Assembly: GCF_014640255.1 (NCBI RefSeq)
Contig: NZ_BMGP01000006.1
Coordinates: 186,001-250,000, forward strand
Length of the DNA stretch: 64,000 nt
DNA from: Subtercola lobariae
GTDB taxonomy: Bacteria; Actinomycetota; Actinomycetes; Actinomycetales; Microbacteriaceae
Reading direction: 5' to 3'
This document shows, piece after piece, positions 53,474 through 62,196 of the stretch. The translations under genes and the position numbers were made by a program. Below the pieces are notes generated by a model. The model saw only the letters and a program-made list of their open reading frames with translations. It ran no database searches and was not told where the DNA came from. Numbering within the stretch: position 1 is the stretch's first letter; each line of letters starts with the position of its first letter.

Positions 53474-54901
53474 GTGCAATCGGTAGCAGAATCTCTGAAG
53501 GCCCTGGCCGAACTGGCCGGCAGACCGCCGGTCTCGGTGGTGGCCCAGGCGTTCGCCGACGCCGGGCATGAGCTTGCGCTGGTAGGCGGGCCGGTTCGTG
53601 ATGCGTTTCTCGGCCGGCCGGTGCACGACCTCGACCTGACCACCGACGCCACCCCCGACGAGATTCTGGCCATCATCGCCCCTCTCGCCGACGCCCATTG
53701 GGACATCGGGCGCGCCTACGGCACCATCGGCGCGCGTATCGGCGGCGAGACCGTCGAGATCACGACCTACCGCTCAGACGTCTACGACCAGGTCACTCGT
53801 AAGCCCTCGGTCGAGTTCGGCACATCACTCGAAGCCGATCTGCTGCGCCGAGACTTCACCGTGAACGCACTTGCCCTGAAGCTGCCCGAGCAGGTGCTGG
53901 TCGACCCGTCGGGCGGCATGGATGATCTGCTCGCCCAGACCCTGCGAACCCCCTCGACGCCCGAAGTCTCCTTCGGCGACGACCCTCTGCGCATGCTGCG
54001 GGCCGTGCGTTTCACCGCCCAGCTCGGCTTTCAGGCAGACACCGAGACGCTCGCCGCGCTCACCGATATGGCGCCGCGCATCGAGAACATCTCGGCCGAA
54101 CGGGTCAACGAAGAGCTCAGCAAACTCCTGCGCTCGCCGAAGCCGCGCCGCGGGGTCGAGCTGCTCACGTCGTCGGGGCTTGCTGCTTACGTTCTGCCCG
54201 AGGTTCCGGCGCTGCGGCTGGAGACAGACGAGCACCACCACCACAAAGACGTGTACCAGCACAGCCTCACCGTGCTCGACCAGGCCATCGATCTCGAGAA
54301 CGAGCGTTTTCCCGGCGAAGAACCAGACCTCACTCTGCGGCTCGCCGCCGTGCTGCACGACATCGGCAAACCGGCCACGCGCAAGCTCGAACCGGGCGGA
54401 GTCGTCTCGTTCTACCACCACGACGTGGTGGGCTCGAAGCTCGCCAAGAAGCGCTTGCGGGCGTTGCGGTACGACAACGACACCATCGCCGACGTTGCGC
54501 GCCTCATCGAACTGCACCTGAGGTTCTTCGGCTACACCGATGGCGCGTGGACTGACTCTGCCGTGCGCCGCTACGTTCGGGATGCCGGCCCCCTACTCGA
54601 GCGCCTGCACATCCTTGTGCGCGCCGACGTGACCACTCGTAATCGGCGCAAGGCCGATCAGCTGGCGTTCGCCTACGACGATCTCGAGGCGCGCATAGCC
54701 GAGCTCGCCGAGCAGGAGGAGCTCGATTCGACTCGGCCCGATCTTGACGGTGAACAGATCATGAGCATCCTGAACCTGAAGCCCTCACGCGAGGTCGGTG
54801 AGGCCTACCGTTTCTTGCTCGAACTGCGGCTCGAAGAGGGCCCGCTCGGCGAAGCGGAGGCCACCCGCCGCCTGCTCGCCTGGTGGAGTGCCCGCGCCTG
54901 A
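53474..54901 (+). CDS. pcnA: CCA tRNA nucleotidyltransferase with HD domain
   Basis: The 475-residue enzyme has the nucleotidyltransferase motif LVGGPVRDAFLGRPVHDLDLTTDA, the flexible-loop ALKLPEQVLVDPSGGMDDL, the nucleotide-reading motif near LRMLRAVRF, and a C-terminal HD domain (DVYQHSLTVLDQ, LAAVLHDIGKP). It adds or repairs 3' CCA of tRNAs; tRNA-Ala and tRNA-Ile in this window need this because CCA is not encoded. The start is GTG. It diverges from DUF6049. Confidence 0.95.
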   Translation: MQSVAESLKALAELAGRPPVSVVAQAFADAGHELALVGGPVRDAFLGRPVHDLDLTTDATPDEILAIIAPLADAHWDIGRAYGTIGARIGGETVEITTYRSDVYDQVTRKPSVEFGTSLEADLLRRDFTVNALALKLPEQVLVDPSGGMDDLLAQTLRTPSTPEVSFGDDPLRMLRAVRFTAQLGFQADTETLAALTDMAPRIENISAERVNEELSKLLRSPKPRRGVELLTSSGLAAYVLPEVPALRLETDEHHHHKDVYQHSLTVLDQAIDLENERFPGEEPDLTLRLAAVLHDIGKPATRKLEPGGVVSFYHHDVVGSKLAKKRLRALRYDNDTIADVARLIELHLRFFGYTDGAWTDSAVRRYVRDAGPLLERLHILVRADVTTRNRRKADQLAFAYDDLEARIAELAEQEELDSTRPDLDGEQIMSILNLKPSREVGEAYRFLLELRLEEGPLGEAEATRRLLAWWSARA

Positions 54902-55075
54902 ATTACCGAACGTGATCGGCAGAATGCGGCGACCGCGCTCGTCGTATTCTGCGAGGCACGGCGCAACTAGACCAGCACGTGATGTTCTGCCAAGGTGAGC
55001 CGTCCCCACCGACCTCTCCACCCGCCGCGAGCGACGCGCGGAGCCTCTGGCCGGCGTGGGCCCAGGGGCGGCGGC

Positions 55076-56146
55076 TCACAAATGGGCACTGATGAACTGC
55101 TCGAGCAAGGTGCGCGCCACGTCGTCGGGGTACTGCACCGCCGGGCTCTTCATGAAGTAGGCCGAGGCCGACTCGAGGGGCCCGCCGAGGCCCGCGTCTC
55201 GCGCGATCGCGGCTGCGCGCAGGGCGTCGATGACCACCCCGGCCGAGTTCGGCGAATCCCACACCTCGAGCTTGTACTCCAGGCTGATGGGCGCGTTGCC
55301 GAAACCGTGCCCTTCGAGTCTCACGAAGGCGAACTTGCGGTCATCGAGCCACGGAATGTGATCGCTCGGGCCGATGTGCACGTCGCGCTCGGGCAGGTCG
55401 ATGTCGATGTTGCTCGTCACCGCCTGCGTCTTCGAGATCTTCTTCGACTGCAGGCGCTTGCGTTCGAGCATGTTTTTGAAGTCCATGTTGCCGCCCACGT
55501 TGAGCTGGTACGTGTGGTCGATGGTGATGCCGCGGCTCTCGAGCAGCCGCGCCAGAACGCGGTGCGTGATGGTCGCGCCCACCTGGCTCTTGATGTCGTC
55601 GCCCACGATCGGCACCCCGGCGGCGACGAACTTGGCCGCCCACACGGGGTCGCTCGCCACGAACACGGGAACCGCGTTGACGAAGGCCACGCCAGCATCG
55701 ATGGCGGCCTGAGCGTAGAACTTCACCGCGTCGTCTGAGCCCACCGGCAGGTAGCAGATCAGCACGTCGGCACCCGTTTCACGAAGGGATGCGACCACGT
55801 CGACAACGGGTGCGTCTGACTCGTCGACCAGCTCCCGGTAGTACTCGCCGAGCCCGTCGAGGGTCGGCCCGCGTTGAACCGTGACGCCGGTCGGGGCGAC
55901 GTCGGCGAACTTCAGGGTGTTGTTCTCGCTGGCCCAAATGGCGTCGGCAAGGTCGAGGCCCACCTTCGCCGCGTCGACCTCGAATGCCGCCACGAACTCG
56001 ATGTCACCGACGTGATAGGCACCGAGTCGCACGTGCATCAGGCCCGGAACGACCTCGGTCTCAGGCGCGTCGTGGTAGAACGTGACGCCTTGAATGAGCG
56101 AGTTCGCGCAGTTTCCGACGCCGGCGATTGCGACCTTGATACCCAT
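55076..56146 (-). CDS. ino1: Inositol-3-phosphate synthase
   Basis: From ATG 56146 the protein has 356 residues: Rossmann start [58 protein letters not shown] and [26 protein letters not shown], matching the actinobacterial Ino1 class. It makes inositol 3-phosphate from glucose 6-phosphate, the precursor of phosphatidylinositol and mycothiol. The MshA-like glycosyltransferase gene is 71 bp upstream on the same strand. Confidence 0.95.
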   Translation of the reverse strand: MGIKVAIAGVGNCANSLIQGVTFYHDAPETEVVPGLMHVRLGAYHVGDIEFVAAFEVDAAKVGLDLADAIWASENNTLKFADVAPTGVTVQRGPTLDGLGEYYRELVDESDAPVVDVVASLRETGADVLICYLPVGSDDAVKFYAQAAIDAGVAFVNAVPVFVASDPVWAAKFVAAGVPIVGDDIKSQVGATITHRVLARLLESRGITIDHTYQLNVGGNMDFKNMLERKRLQSKKISKTQAVTSNIDIDLPERDVHIGPSDHIPWLDDRKFAFVRLEGHGFGNAPISLEYKLEVWDSPNSAGVVIDALRAAAIARDAGLGGPLESASAYFMKSPAVQYPDDVARTLLEQFISAHL

Positions 56147-56217
56147 GTACGACAGCTTCTTTCGACAATTGAAACGAGTTCTCACTGTGAACAGAGAACG
56201 GCGTCAATCCTAGCTAG

Positions 56218-57417
56218 CTATACCGAAGCGGCTTTTCGATACAGAGCAAGGGTCGCCTCGGCCGTGCTGCGCCAGCGATGCCGGGCGCCGTAACGCGCTG
56301 CGGTAGTCGAGAGGCGAGCGAGTTCCGCGGGGTTCAGGAGCAGCCGGTTGACGGCGGATGCCCAGACCACCGGGTCTCGGCTGTCGAGCAGCACGCCGCT
56401 GAGTCCGTCGCTCACCGAAACCGCCATGCCCGACGTTCGTGTACTCACCACTGGGGTGCCCGACGCAGCCGCCTCTAGCGCGACGAGCCCGAACGTCTCC
56501 GAGTGCGACGGCAGCAGCAGCAGAGTGGCGCGCCGAAGCAGCTCGGCGGCTTGCTCGCGCGTCTGGGCCCCCACGAAGTCGACGCAATGTGCAACACCGA
56601 GCTGCAGGCTGAGCACCCGCAGTTCCTCTAAATAAACTTCGGCCCCCGGGGTGGCCGTGCCCGCGATGACCAGCCGCGGCCGCAGTGCCGGCGCAATCGC
56701 AGCAAGGGTGCGAATCGCCAGGTCGTACCCCTTCAAGGGCTGAATACGCCCGAGGCACAACAGAAACGGCTCGGAAGTGCCCTTTCCGGCGCTAGCGGCG
56801 CGGCGCGCGTCTGGGTGAAACAGCGCGGTATCGACGCCGGGCGCGATCACGTGCACCCGATCGGGCCGAGCTGCGTATTCACGCACAATGGCCGCACGTT
56901 CCACCTCAGTCGACGCGATGGTCGCCGCCGAGCGCGTGACAAGCAGCCGCTCGGCGTTCAGGCGCGCCTCGGGTTCGGCCAGGGCATCCGGAGCCCGCTC
57001 GACATTCTTCAGCGCGCCGACCGTATGCAGGCTCTGGATGTGCACGGCATGCTGCATGGTCGCCACGGGCAGGGCAGCCAGCCCCGAGAGCCAATAGTGC
57101 GAGTGCAGCACGTCGTACCGCGGCAGTTCTGAGAGCTCAGACTGAAAGCGCCCGACAATGGGCGGCAATTCTTCTTTGGGCACCGGATGCGGCGGGCCCG
57201 CCGGCAGAAACCGCACCGTAACGCCGCCCGGCGTCTGCGAAACGGCCGGCGCCTCGTCGTCGGTGCGGCGCGTCAGCAGTTCGACCTCGGCGCCGAGGTC
57301 GGTGAGGGCTTCGGCGAGGGCGACGACGTAAACGTTGAGCCCGCCAGCGTCTCCCGTGCCCGGAACGGCCAGGGGTGAGGTGTGCAACGAGACAAGGGCG
57401 ACGCGCAACACATTCAC
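56218..57417 (-). CDS. mshA: GT4 glycosyltransferase, MshA-like (D-inositol-3-phosphate glycosyltransferase)
   Basis: The 399-residue GT-B enzyme has the donor-site loop GTGDAGGLNVYVVALAEAL, DVLHSHYWLSGLAA, APGVDTALFHP, LGRIQPLKGYDLAIR and the C-terminal SHSETFGLVALEAAASGTPVV. This set, notably GDAGG-NVYV, HSHYWLSG and GRIQPLK, is typical of MshA, which links GlcNAc to inositol 3-phosphate in mycothiol synthesis. The adjacent inositol-3-phosphate synthase makes exactly this acceptor, which supports the call. Other GT4 activities on inositol phosphates are possible. Confidence 0.78.
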   Translation of the reverse strand: MNVLRVALVSLHTSPLAVPGTGDAGGLNVYVVALAEALTDLGAEVELLTRRTDDEAPAVSQTPGGVTVRFLPAGPPHPVPKEELPPIVGRFQSELSELPRYDVLHSHYWLSGLAALPVATMQHAVHIQSLHTVGALKNVERAPDALAEPEARLNAERLLVTRSAATIASTEVERAAIVREYAARPDRVHVIAPGVDTALFHPDARRAASAGKGTSEPFLLCLGRIQPLKGYDLAIRTLAAIAPALRPRLVIAGTATPGAEVYLEELRVLSLQLGVAHCVDFVGAQTREQAAELLRRATLLLLPSHSETFGLVALEAAASGTPVVSTRTSGMAVSVSDGLSGVLLDSRDPVVWASAVNRLLLNPAELARLSTTAARYGARHRWRSTAEATLALYRKAASV

Positions 57418-57592
57418 GCTGTCACTCTAAGGGGTCACATCATGCCTCGGCGCTGTCGCTCAACTTCTCGTTCTGTTAGGCTCTATAGGTTGTCTACGCC
57501 CAGTGGGGTTCTCTCACGCGGGCGCGGATTGATGCACACACCCTCCTGCTACAGAAATTCTGTGGCCGATCTAGTCCAAAGGAGGTGGGTTA

Positions 57593-58105
57593 GTGACGCA
57601 CAAATACGAACTCATGGTCATCCTCGATCCAGAAATCGATGAGCGCACCGTGGCTCCGAGCCTCGACAAATTCCTCAACGTCATCCGCAAAGACGGTGGC
57701 ACTGTCGACAACGTCGACATCTGGGGTCGTCGTCGCCTGGCTTACGAAATCAACAAGAAGACCGAAGGCATCTACGCCGTCGTCAAGCTGACCGCTACGG
57801 CCGACTCCACCAAAGAGCTCGACCGCCAGCTGAAGCTGTCAGAAGCAGTGATGCGCACGAAGGTTCTTCGCGCCGAAGAGGCAATGGCTCAGGTTGCTGC
57901 CGAATCGAAGCGTAAAGAAGAGAAGGCTGCCCGCGTGGCCGCCAACCCGAAGGCCGCTGCCAGCGCTCCGTCGTCGTCATCTGCTGCTCCTGCCGCTCGC
58001 GCGGCTGCTGCAGTCAGTGCCGCTTCGGTGAGTGCTGCTTCGACCAGCGCCGCCCCGAAAGCTCCTGCGACCGCTGCCGCTCCGGCCGCTGCAACCGCGG
58101 AGTAA
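57593..58105 (+). CDS. rpsF: 30S ribosomal protein S6 with long Ala-rich tail
   Basis: The S6 fold occupies residues 1-97 ([43 protein letters not shown]). A basic helix then runs into about 65 residues of Ala, Ser and Pro (ending PAAATAE), making 170 residues against about 95-100 for typical S6. The GTG start follows an ideal AAAGGAGG ribosome site. S6 binds S18 and 16S rRNA in the small subunit. It opens rpsF-ssb-rpsR-rplI; TAGGCT (57477-57482) may be a -10. Confidence 0.95.
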   Translation: MTHKYELMVILDPEIDERTVAPSLDKFLNVIRKDGGTVDNVDIWGRRRLAYEINKKTEGIYAVVKLTATADSTKELDRQLKLSEAVMRTKVLRAEEAMAQVAAESKRKEEKAARVAANPKAAASAPSSSSAAPAARAAAAVSAASVSAASTSAAPKAPATAAAPAAATAE

Positions 58106-58111
58106 TCGCTC

Positions 58112-58648
58112 ATGGCTGGCGAAACCGTAATCACCGTGGTCGGTAACCTCACCGGCGACCCCGAGCTGCGGTACACGCAGAACGGGCTGGCGGTTGCCAA
58201 CTTCACCATCGCATCGACTCCTCGCACGTTCGACCGTGCGTCGAACGACTGGAAAGATGGCGAAGCGCTGTTTCTTCGGGCAAGCGTGTGGCGTGAATTC
58301 GCCGAGCACGTGGCCGGTTCGCTGACGAAAGGCTCCCGCGTCGTTGCGACCGGTCGCCTGCGCCAGCGCTCGTACGAGACGAAAGAGGGCGAAAAGCGCA
58401 CCTCGATCGAACTCGAAGTAGACGAGATCGGCCCCAGCCTTCGCTATGCAACTGCTCAGGTGACGCGTGCGTCATCGTCGGGCGGAGCAGGCGGCGGTGG
58501 TGGTGGCGGTCGCGGTCAAGTCGGTGGCGGCCAGAGCAACGGTGGCGACGAGCCATGGGCAGCAAGTGCCCCGGCTTCGGCGAACTCCGGTGGCGGCGCT
58601 GACGTCTGGAACACTCCAGGCAGCTACAGCGACGACACACCCTTCTAA
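58112..58648 (+). CDS. ssb: Single-stranded DNA-binding protein
   Basis: The 178-residue protein has an OB fold (residues 1-110: [51 protein letters not shown]), a Gly-rich linker, and an acidic tip ending YSDDTPF, the conserved tail that recruits repair and replication proteins. It is in the usual rpsF-ssb-rpsR cluster, 6 nt after rpsF. Confidence 0.97.
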   Translation: MAGETVITVVGNLTGDPELRYTQNGLAVANFTIASTPRTFDRASNDWKDGEALFLRASVWREFAEHVAGSLTKGSRVVATGRLRQRSYETKEGEKRTSIELEVDEIGPSLRYATAQVTRASSSGGAGGGGGGGRGQVGGGQSNGGDEPWAASAPASANSGGGADVWNTPGSYSDDTPF

Positions 58649-58680
58649 AACTTCTATTCTTCAGAAAGCAGAACACAACC

Positions 58681-58944
58681 ATGGCAGGAAAGAGCAGCGG
58701 CGATCGCCGTAAGCCGATCCGCAAGGGGAAAGACGGCAAGAACGCCGCCCCGGCGAAGTCGATTCGCGTCGGCGTCATCGACTACAAAGACGTCAACACC
58801 CTTCGCAAATTCATCTCAGAGCGCGGAAAGATTCGCGCTCGTCGAATCACCGGCGTTTCCGTTCAGGAGCAGCGCCTCATTGCCCGTGCAGTCAAGAACG
58901 CCCGCGAAATGGCTTTGCTGCCATACGCAGGCTCGGGCCGGTAG
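58681..58944 (+). CDS. rpsR: 30S ribosomal protein S18
   Basis: The 87-residue basic protein has [19 protein letters not shown] and [30 protein letters not shown], the S18 core. There is no CxxC pair, so it is the zinc-free type. It pairs with S6 in the platform of the small subunit. Confidence 0.97.
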   Translation: MAGKSSGDRRKPIRKGKDGKNAAPAKSIRVGVIDYKDVNTLRKFISERGKIRARRITGVSVQEQRLIARAVKNAREMALLPYAGSGR

Positions 58945-58954
58945 GAGCTAACCC

Positions 58955-59407
58955 ATGTCGAAACTCATTCTCACTCACGAGGTCTCTGGCCTCGGTTCAG
59001 CAGGTGACGTCGTCGAGGTCAAGAACGGCTTCGCACGCAACTACCTGATTCCTCAGGGCTTCGCGGTGACGTGGAGCCGCGGCGGCGAAAAGCAGATCGA
59101 ATCGATCAAAGCTGCTCGCACCGCTCGCGAACTCGCGACCATCGAAGAAGCACAGCACCTCAAGCAGGTTCTCGAGAACAACACCGTCAAGCTGACCGTC
59201 AAGGCCGGCAAAGAGGGTCGTTTGTTCGGGTCGGTCAAGACGAGCGCCATTGCTGATGCAGTGGCCGCCGCCGGGTTCGGTTCGATTGACAAGCGCAAGA
59301 TCGAGATCACGTCGCCGATCAAGGCGACGGGCACCCACGAGGCATCCATTCGCCTGCGTGATGACCTGAGCGCAACCATCACCATTCAGGTGGTTGCGGC
59401 CAAGTAG
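58955..59407 (+). CDS. rplI: 50S ribosomal protein L9
   Basis: The 150-residue protein has the N-terminal domain with [27 protein letters not shown], a long connecting helix and the C-terminal RNA-binding domain ([38 protein letters not shown]). It bridges rRNA domains of the large subunit. It ends the rpsF operon and is followed by a strong hairpin. Confidence 0.97.
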   Translation: MSKLILTHEVSGLGSAGDVVEVKNGFARNYLIPQGFAVTWSRGGEKQIESIKAARTARELATIEEAQHLKQVLENNTVKLTVKAGKEGRLFGSVKTSAIADAVAAAGFGSIDKRKIEITSPIKATGTHEASIRLRDDLSATITIQVVAAK

Positions 59408-59420
59408 CCACAGCTGATAA

Positions 59421-59460
59421 AGGGGAGCCCCGGCGTTCGCAAGAGCGCTGGGGCTCCCCT
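59421..59460 (+). terminator. Terminator after rplI
   Basis: AGGGGAGCCCC and GGGGCTCCCCT pair over 11 bp, extended by GCG/CGC with one mismatch. Only a short CATTT follows. It lies 13 nt after the rplI stop. Confidence 0.8.
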
Positions 59461-59484
59461 CATTTCTGCCGAAAGTCAAGTGTT

Positions 59485-59682
59485 TTGTACACAGGGCGTT
59501 ACTGATTTGTGAACATTCAAGTGCGTGTCTAAACATCCACTTATCAACAGCCTGTGGCATTGTAAAAGTGCAGGTCAATGGCACTTTCGGTAGGCAAAGT
59601 TAATTTCATTCCACAGGTCATTCCACAGGTTGTGCACAAGACGCGCGGCGTTTCTCCGTTTTAGTGCACAGAGTTATACACA
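59485..59682. promoter_or_regulatory. DnaA-box cluster upstream of dnaB
   Basis: Within 198 bp lie TTGTACACA (59485-59493), TTATCAACA (59541-59549), two TTCCACAGG (59609-59617 and 59621-59629), TTGTGCACA (59630-59638), TAGTGCACA (59662-59670) and TTATACACA (59674-59682). TTGTGCACA and TTATACACA are exactly the two boxes beside dnaA in oriC. The rplI-dnaB gap (414 bp) holds no gene; this cluster fills its middle. Confidence 0.65.
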
Positions 59683-59689
59683 GGCCGAT

Positions 59690-59719
59690 TTGTCAGGCGT
59701 TGTGCGCCCTTTCTAGTCT
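59690..59719 (+). promoter_or_regulatory. dnaB promoter candidate
   Basis: TTGTCA (59690-59695) and TAGTCT (59714-59719) with an 18-bp spacer, starting 8 bp after the last DnaA box and about 100 bp before the dnaB start. Confidence 0.5.
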
Positions 59720-59821
59720 TAGGCATCCTGCTCGAAGCCACTGGCCAACGGGCGGTGTCGGGGGCGGGCTGTAAGCCTGATAGTGAGGCTGTTTGCCTGG
59801 CTGAAAGAAAAAGGAGTAGCG

Positions 59822-61198
59822 GTGTCAATTGCTCATCTTGGTCTGACGAGCGACCAGCGAGCGGGCGGCGAGACGCGCGGCCACGAACGAACACCACCGC
59901 ACGACCTGCTCGCAGAGCAGAGCGCCATCGGCGGAATGCTGCTCAGCAAAGACGCAGTGGCTGACGTGGTGGAGGTTGTGCGCGGGGCCGACTTCTACAT
60001 TCCGAAGCACGAACTCGTGTTCGACGCGATTCTCAACCTGTACTCGCACGGTGAGCCGACCGACGTCATCGCGGTCACCGACGAGCTCACCAAGTCGGGG
60101 GAGCTTTCGCGCTCGGGCGGCGCGGAGTACCTGCACACGCTGACCAGCCTGGTGCCCACGGCCGCGAACGCCGGGTACTACGCCTCCATCGTCTCGGAGA
60201 AAGCCATCTTGCGCCGGCTCGTCGAGGCCGGAACCCGCATCGTGCAGATGGGCTACGCCAGCGAGGGCGAGGTGATGGATCTCGTCAACAATGCCCAGGC
60301 CGAGATCTATGCCGTGAACGGCAACACCGAGACCGAAGACTACGTTCCGCTCACCACGGCCGTGAACGCTGCCATCGACGAGATCGAGGCTGCCAAGGGC
60401 CGCGAGGGCCAGATGACGGGTGTACCCACCGGATTCGCCGAGCTCGACTCTCTGACAAACGGTCTGCACCCCGGCCAGCTCATCATCGTCGCTGCGAGGC
60501 CTGCTCTCGGTAAGTCAACGCTCGCCCTCGACTTCGCGCGCGCGGCTTCGATCAAGCACGACATGCCCTCCATCTTCTTCTCGCTCGAAATGGGGCGCAG
60601 CGAAATCGCCATGCGCCTGCTGTCGGCCGAGTCGTCGGTACCGCTGCAGAACATGCGTAAGGGCACAGTCGAGAACCGTGACTGGACGACCATTGCCGCT
60701 ACCCGCGGCCGCATCAACGACTCGCCGCTGTACATCGATGACAGCCCGAACATGACGCTCGTCGAGATTCGGGCGAAGTGCCGACGACTCAAGCAGCGCG
60801 TGGGGCTGAAGATGGTCATCATCGACTACCTGCAGCTGATGACCTCGGGTAAGCGCGTCGAATCGCGCCAGCAAGAGGTGAGCGAGTTCTCACGTGCGCT
60901 GAAGCTCATGGCGAAAGAATTGCAAGTGCCCGTCATCGCGCTTTCACAACTGAACCGCGGCCCAGAGCAGCGTGCAGACAAGAAGCCGGCGCTCTCAGAC
61001 CTTCGTGAGTCGGGTTCGCTCGAGCAAGACGCCGACATGGTGATTCTGCTGCACCGCGAAAGCGCCTACGAAAAAGACAACCCCCGTGCCGGCGAGGCCG
61101 ACCTCATCGTGGCCAAGCACCGCAACGGCCCCACCGCCACCGTGACGGTCGGCTTCCACGGCCACTTCTCCCGTTTCGCCGACATGCCGCACGCCTAA
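59822..61198 (+). CDS. dnaB: Replicative DNA helicase DnaB
   Basis: From GTG 59822, which has AAGGAG at about 6 nt, the protein has 458 residues: N-terminal domain (PHDLLAEQSAIGGMLLSKDAV), linker, and the RecA-like C-terminal domain with Walker A ARPALGKSTLALDFA, IFFSLEMGRSEIAMRLLSAE, Walker B VIIDYLQLM and SQLNRGPEQRADKKPALSDLRESG. It unwinds DNA at the fork. There is no intein. An ATG at 59783 in frame is less likely. Confidence 0.97.
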   Translation: MSIAHLGLTSDQRAGGETRGHERTPPHDLLAEQSAIGGMLLSKDAVADVVEVVRGADFYIPKHELVFDAILNLYSHGEPTDVIAVTDELTKSGELSRSGGAEYLHTLTSLVPTAANAGYYASIVSEKAILRRLVEAGTRIVQMGYASEGEVMDLVNNAQAEIYAVNGNTETEDYVPLTTAVNAAIDEIEAAKGREGQMTGVPTGFAELDSLTNGLHPGQLIIVAARPALGKSTLALDFARAASIKHDMPSIFFSLEMGRSEIAMRLLSAESSVPLQNMRKGTVENRDWTTIAATRGRINDSPLYIDDSPNMTLVEIRAKCRRLKQRVGLKMVIIDYLQLMTSGKRVESRQQEVSEFSRALKLMAKELQVPVIALSQLNRGPEQRADKKPALSDLRESGSLEQDADMVILLHRESAYEKDNPRAGEADLIVAKHRNGPTATVTVGFHGHFSRFADMPHA

Positions 61199-61283
61199 TT
61201 TTCTCGGCAAGGAGGCCGAGAAAGCACACAGGTGGGGCGACTTATGATGGAGGGTCAGCACGAACGGAAAGAGGCCGCTTCAG

Positions 61284-61880
61284 GTGAGCGTCGAACAGGG
61301 ACCCGGTGAGGGTCGTTCGCCCTATTGGGGCGTGCCGATCGCACGGGCGATTCCGGCGTTCGTCGTCGCCGCGTATCTGACCTTCACCGAGAACCACTCC
61401 TCGCAAGTCGGCTTGTTCGTGTTCGGGTCGTATGCCGTGGTCGCCTCGGTGATCGTGGCCGTTCTCTCGGCCCGATATGTTGCCGTACCTGCCACCCGGC
61501 GACTGTGTGTGGCGCAAGGCGTCATCGGTCTTGTGCTCGGCGTGGTGGCCCTTGTTTTCAACACCGGCGGAACGCCCTTCTTTCTGTACATCGTGACGCT
61601 GTTCGGCGCCCTCACCGGCTTCCTCGAGTTGTACTGCGGTCTTCGGTCGCGCACGACGAAAGATCACCTTGCGGCCAAAGACTGGATCGCCGCAGGCGCC
61701 TTCACGGCGCTGCTCGCTCTCGTTTTTCTCGTGGTGCCGCTTGACGTGGTGACGGCTGTCGGCCTCTTCGGGGGATACGCCGTGATGCTCGGCATCTACC
61801 TCGTCATCGGTGGCCTTTCACTCCGCTGGGGCCCTGGCCCCGCAGCATCCACTTCGCTGAGCCAAGAAACGACACTGTGA
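61284..61880 (+). CDS. Multi-pass membrane protein, unknown function, 198 residues
   Basis: The protein has about six hydrophobic helices in three hairpin-like pairs (AIPAFVVAAYLTF, GSYAVVASVIVAVLS, GVIGLVLGVVALVFN, FLYIVTLFGALTGFLELYCGL, AGAFTALLALVFLVVPLDVV, GGYAVMLGIYLVIGGLSL), a pattern like DUF308/HdeD membrane proteins. I cannot assign a function. The GTG start has GAGG about 9 nt upstream. It overlaps the next gene by 4 bp, so the two are a unit. Confidence 0.7.
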   Translation: MSVEQGPGEGRSPYWGVPIARAIPAFVVAAYLTFTENHSSQVGLFVFGSYAVVASVIVAVLSARYVAVPATRRLCVAQGVIGLVLGVVALVFNTGGTPFFLYIVTLFGALTGFLELYCGLRSRTTKDHLAAKDWIAAGAFTALLALVFLVVPLDVVTAVGLFGGYAVMLGIYLVIGGLSLRWGPGPAASTSLSQETTL

Positions 61881-62173
61881 CCGAACCCGCCCGCCCCACC
61901 CGAAAAGAAATTCTGAAGCCCGTCGAGCTGCTCGTCATCTCGCTGATTCTCGGCGCTTTCGTCGGGCTCGTCGTGCTGTTCTCGACGCGTCAGCCGCTGC
62001 TCGCCGCGGTGTTCTTCGGCATTGCGTTCATCGTGTCGCTCGTGGTGACCGCCATGTTCACTCTCACCTTCAAGCCGAACCAGGCCGAGGTCGACGAGCT
62101 CGCCGGCGAGAACGAAGACGGCACCCCGAAGACCCCACCGCCCTACCTCGGCCCCGGCCCGAAGGGCCACTGA
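61877..62173 (+). CDS. Small two-helix membrane protein, 98 residues
   Basis: The protein starts MTEPARPTRKEILKPVELL, has two helices (LVISLILGAFVGLVVLFST and LAAVFFGIAFIVSLVVTAMFTLTF) and a polar, acidic and Pro-rich C-terminus (EVDELAGENEDGTPKTPPPY). It overlaps the preceding membrane gene by 4 bp and is convergent with purB. I recall similar small proteins next to purB in Microbacteriaceae, but no function is known. Confidence 0.72.
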   Translation: MTEPARPTRKEILKPVELLVISLILGAFVGLVVLFSTRQPLLAAVFFGIAFIVSLVVTAMFTLTFKPNQAEVDELAGENEDGTPKTPPPYLGPGPKGH

Positions 62174-62196
62174 CCGCCCGAGCTCGTGAGCTCGAA

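Noticed and set aside
54902-55075. Possible small gene in the pcnA-ino1 gap
   Set aside because: No frame with plausible start, ribosome site and composition; I see nothing supported in these 174 bp.
62174-62196. GAGCTC repeats between the small membrane gene and purB as a terminator
   Set aside because: The stem is short and has no U-tract on either strand.
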